Below, piece after piece: positions 9,404-11,807 of a DNA stretch of 11,807 nucleotides. The position numbers and the translations under genes are program-made. Numbering within the stretch: the first letter of the stretch is position 1; each line of letters opens with the position of its first letter. The notes below the pieces were generated by a model. The model saw nothing but the letters and a program-made list of their open reading frames with translations. It made no database searches and was not told where the DNA came from. Origin of the DNA: Conidiobolus incongruus B7586 (taxonomy: Eukaryota; Entomophthoromycota; Entomophthoromycetes; Entomophthorales; Conidiobolaceae); assembly GCA_000697335.1 (NCBI GenBank), contig JNEM01010231.1, positions 1 through 11,807 on the forward strand. The letters run 5' to 3'.

Positions 9404-10728
9404 TTTATACTTTTATATTATTATTCAGTTTATATTTTTAATTAATTTATTAACACACTAAGCGATTTTAATTCAACAATCTGATGATTTTGGTAATGAT
9501 TTCACTTAATTGGAATTTTTAACCGAGTATTGAGTTTATGGGATTATTAGAAATAGTTATTGAAATTGGGACTGTGACGACTGATCTTTGTTTAGATTTA
9601 ATGAATTAATTATTCTTTCACATATATCACACTATTTGTTTTATATTTTAAATAGTTTAGTATTAATGATTTAGTTGAAATATTATTACCCATATTTATA
9701 TTATATTCACTATTAAATAAATAGTAAATTACAAATTGAAAATATTCTATCTAATTATTTGTTTTAAAAGATGAGGTTATTTAACCACTTGTTTTATATA
9801 ACTATGTGGAAATTTTACTATGTCCCTAAGAACTTCCTTGATTCAATAATTATCTAGATATTGAATTAATCTTTAGAAATTAGATCAGATATTAAAATTA
9901 TCCCTTTAATTGATGTAATCAAAATATATTAATATTCAGATTGAAATAAGGTGATTTCAAATAATTTCAATTCTCTACAAAGGAATCTTAAAAATGATTT
10001 TTTATCAAATATAATTTTTTTATTTTTTAGGTAAACAATATCGAATTAAATCAAATATTATAAGTAATGTCATAACCAATTCACAAATTATGAATAAAAT
10101 TCTAGATACAATAATAGGATAGTTAATCAAATAATAGTCACAGATATTGATCTAATATTTAATCAATTTTGACTCACACTTAGTTAAAACAGTTTTTTTT
10201 CTAATACACCATTTTCAAAATATATTAGAATACCTTTGTCTGAAAATATTCTACTGCATTGAATTAAATTTGACTTTGAATTTTCTATACATATTTAATA
10301 ATATTTAATATTACTTTTTAATATTAAACTATATTTCATATCTTCTATTTATTACAATATTTTATAGAATATACAATTATAATTCTTAATTTGGGTATAT
10401 ATGAGTTGATGAATTGAATCACTTTGTTAATATCATAAATAAAAGCATTGGAAATTGAATGAATAAATAAACTTGAATATATAATATTACCTATGTTTTT
10501 CCTTTTTAGTTTGCAAAGTTATATGAAAAATGGTTCTTGATAACGATACTTAGATATCATTTAAATATAACAATAAAGCTTTTTATTGGTAAATTTTTTA
10601 ATCAACTTTAATTCTATAATTTAATACTACAATAAAGCCCTCTCCCATATTTTGGATTAGGATCTAATATATATTCAAATATATAGTTACTTAAAATCGA
10701 TTTAAATTTATCTATTTTTATTATTGTA
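9404..10728. other. AT-rich intergenic DNA upstream of EB1
   Basis: The stretch begins directly at the EB1 start codon and should contain the EB1 promoter and 5' leader, but I can point to no specific element. No gene, RNA or repeat family is recognisable. Confidence 0.5.
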
Positions 10729-10745
10729 GTTACTTAGGTAGTAAC
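10729..10745. repeat. Short perfect hairpin GTTACT/AGTAAC
   Basis: GTTACT at 10729-10734 pairs with AGTAAC at 10740-10745 around a 5-base loop. It marks the edge where AT-rich DNA changes to the C-rich island. Confidence 0.5.
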
Positions 10746-10865
10746 CCACTCGACCAACTTCACCTCCCAAAGGATTATATTATGGAATTATAGCTCCCCA
10801 ATATCCTTTATATCACTTTAACTTTTCTTTTTCTGAAAATGCTATATAATCTTTTACATCACTTA

Positions 10866-10900
10866 CCGCCGATGAATTGTCTATGAAAAATCATCGTCGG
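10866..10900. repeat. Hairpin with 10-bp arms, one mismatch
   Basis: CCGCCGATGA at 10866-10875 pairs with TCATCGTCGG at 10891-10900 with one C-T mismatch and a 15-base loop. Its GC-rich stem stands out in this AT-rich flank. Confidence 0.6.
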
Positions 10901-11063
10901 CATACCTTTTGATCATCACACCTGGCCTTCTGTGAAGCTCATTCAACCCTTAACAATTCCGAATAAGAAACCTTAACTTAAACTGCTAAGCAAACCGCAA
11001 ACAAGTTATTCCTGTTCCTGCTATTTATGTACTACTACCCATTGATAGAACAGCATTATATCA

Positions 11064-11083
11064 ATATATATATATATATATAT
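11064..11083. repeat. (AT)10 microsatellite
   Basis: An uninterrupted AT run of 20 bp just outside the C-rich island. DNA from here to 11315 is AT-rich, with no other feature seen. Confidence 0.9.
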
Positions 11084-11315
11084 TCAAATTTAATTACTCT
11101 TAAAAACATTTCCAAACTAATTAGTAAATATATTAATTGAAATAGTTCAATCTATTGATAAATATATTATTAATATTTTTGAATAATTCTATATTAGAAT
11201 ATTGATTTTATATCAATATATGATTATAAGTGATATTCAATTTAGTAACCAGATTGATTATATAATATTAATATTAAATTCTATTTTTTTTCATGCAAAG
11301 TATTAAATTTTTAGA

Positions 11316-11807
11316 TATTACTTTGTAAATTAAATAATGGGAATGTTTTGTAATTGAAAAAAAATTTTAATATATAATATATATATTATAAAATTAATAC
11401 TTTTTTTATTAATAATAACTTTTTGATATATTTTTATCACTTAAAAAAATAGTTTTATTTTATTAAAAACTGAAATTAAATGTTTTAAAAACAAATTATA
11501 TTTTTTTTATTTAATTTTTTTATAAGTTGGCTTTTTAATTATTTAAAAAAATTATAATCATATAGGTTATAATTTAAAGGATATATTAGATATAGTGGTT
11601 TTTTCCAGTTATTATTAATTAAAAAATTCTTTATAATTATAAACCAATATATTTTGTAATTATTATATAAAATAATAGGTTTTTCAAAATATATTAAGAA
11701 TATAAATTATAAAACATTTTATTTAAAAAAAATAATGAAAAATATATTATTAATTGATTTTTTTAAAAATTAAATAAAAATAATATATATTATTATTATT
11801 TATTATA
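11316..11807 (-). repeat. Right copy of the terminal inverted repeat
   Basis: It is the inverted partner of 1-525, collinear over its whole length with small indels. The outer ends of the two copies agree to within about 20-40 bp, because TATAATAAATA at 24-34 pairs with the last 11 bases of the window. In the block 203-233 all four mismatches are transitions. No gene, telomere repeat or transposase is seen in it. Confidence 0.8.

Larger units (their letters stand above)
10729..11045. other. C-rich island of unknown nature with hairpins
   Basis: Positions 10741-11040 contain 110 G or C in 300 bases (37%), with C exceeding G on the plus strand. The AT-rich DNA on both sides is much poorer. All frames on both strands are broken every 10-30 codons, so a coding gene is not supported. 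Two inverted repeats lie inside (10729-10745 and 10866-10900). It could be a structured RNA gene, a decayed repeat or gene remnant, or the exon of something not visible here; I do not recognise it. Confidence 0.4.

Noticed and set aside
10729-10770. tRNA-like segment (A-box match, 5-bp stem with 7-base loop)
   Set aside because: No acceptor stem, no T arm and no B box could be found. A degenerate A box is expected by chance in a region of this length.
10862-10940. Minus-strand peptide containing Y-A-D-D, recalling reverse transcriptase
   Set aside because: Only about 20 codons are open, no other reverse-transcriptase block is present, and four residues are too few to assign a family. No retroelement is claimed.

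Overview
The window looks like a nuclear fragment from a fungus with a very AT-rich genome. It carries two protein-coding genes with many introns. Almost all introns are 48-64 bp, start with GT, end with (T)AG, and several have a CTAAT/CTAAC branch-point-like motif. The EB1 protein has the fungal-type wording (an ESRxELLxWIN start, [18 protein letters not shown]) known from fission yeast Mal3. Both genes use TAA as stop and nothing suggests an altered code. I cannot name the genus.

Layout. Positions 1-525 and 11316-11807 are two diverged copies of one repeat in opposite orientation, so the window starts and ends with an inverted repeat. From about 526 to 2717 the DNA is very AT-rich with no gene I can support. 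Positions 2718-7962 (+) hold a large SH3 adaptor gene, which I model as 18 exons coding for 1420 residues. Positions 8333-9403 (-) hold a five-exon EB1 (MAPRE/Bim1/Mal3) gene of 284 residues. The two genes converge, with 370 bp between their stop codons. From 9404 to 11315 the DNA is again AT-rich, apart from a C-rich island of unknown nature at about 10729-11045.

How the genes may work. The adaptor has three N-terminal SH3 domains, two copies of a WIP/verprolin-like GGLFxGGxP motif, a five-copy serine/basic repeat, a capping-protein-interaction (CPI) motif and a C-terminal coiled coil. This order resembles animal CD2AP/CIN85 and suggests a scaffold of cortical actin or endocytic sites that holds capping protein. 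EB1 tracks growing microtubule plus ends. The adaptor also has two S-x-I-P tetrapeptides, the class of motif EB1 binds; a physical link between the neighbours is inference only.

Most notable for follow-up: the inverted repeat enclosing the window, the SH3-motif module apparently duplicated with its intron phases, the five-copy KRx(D/E)S repeat, and the C-rich island with hairpins. No transposase, reverse transcriptase, tRNA, rRNA or CRISPR was found.
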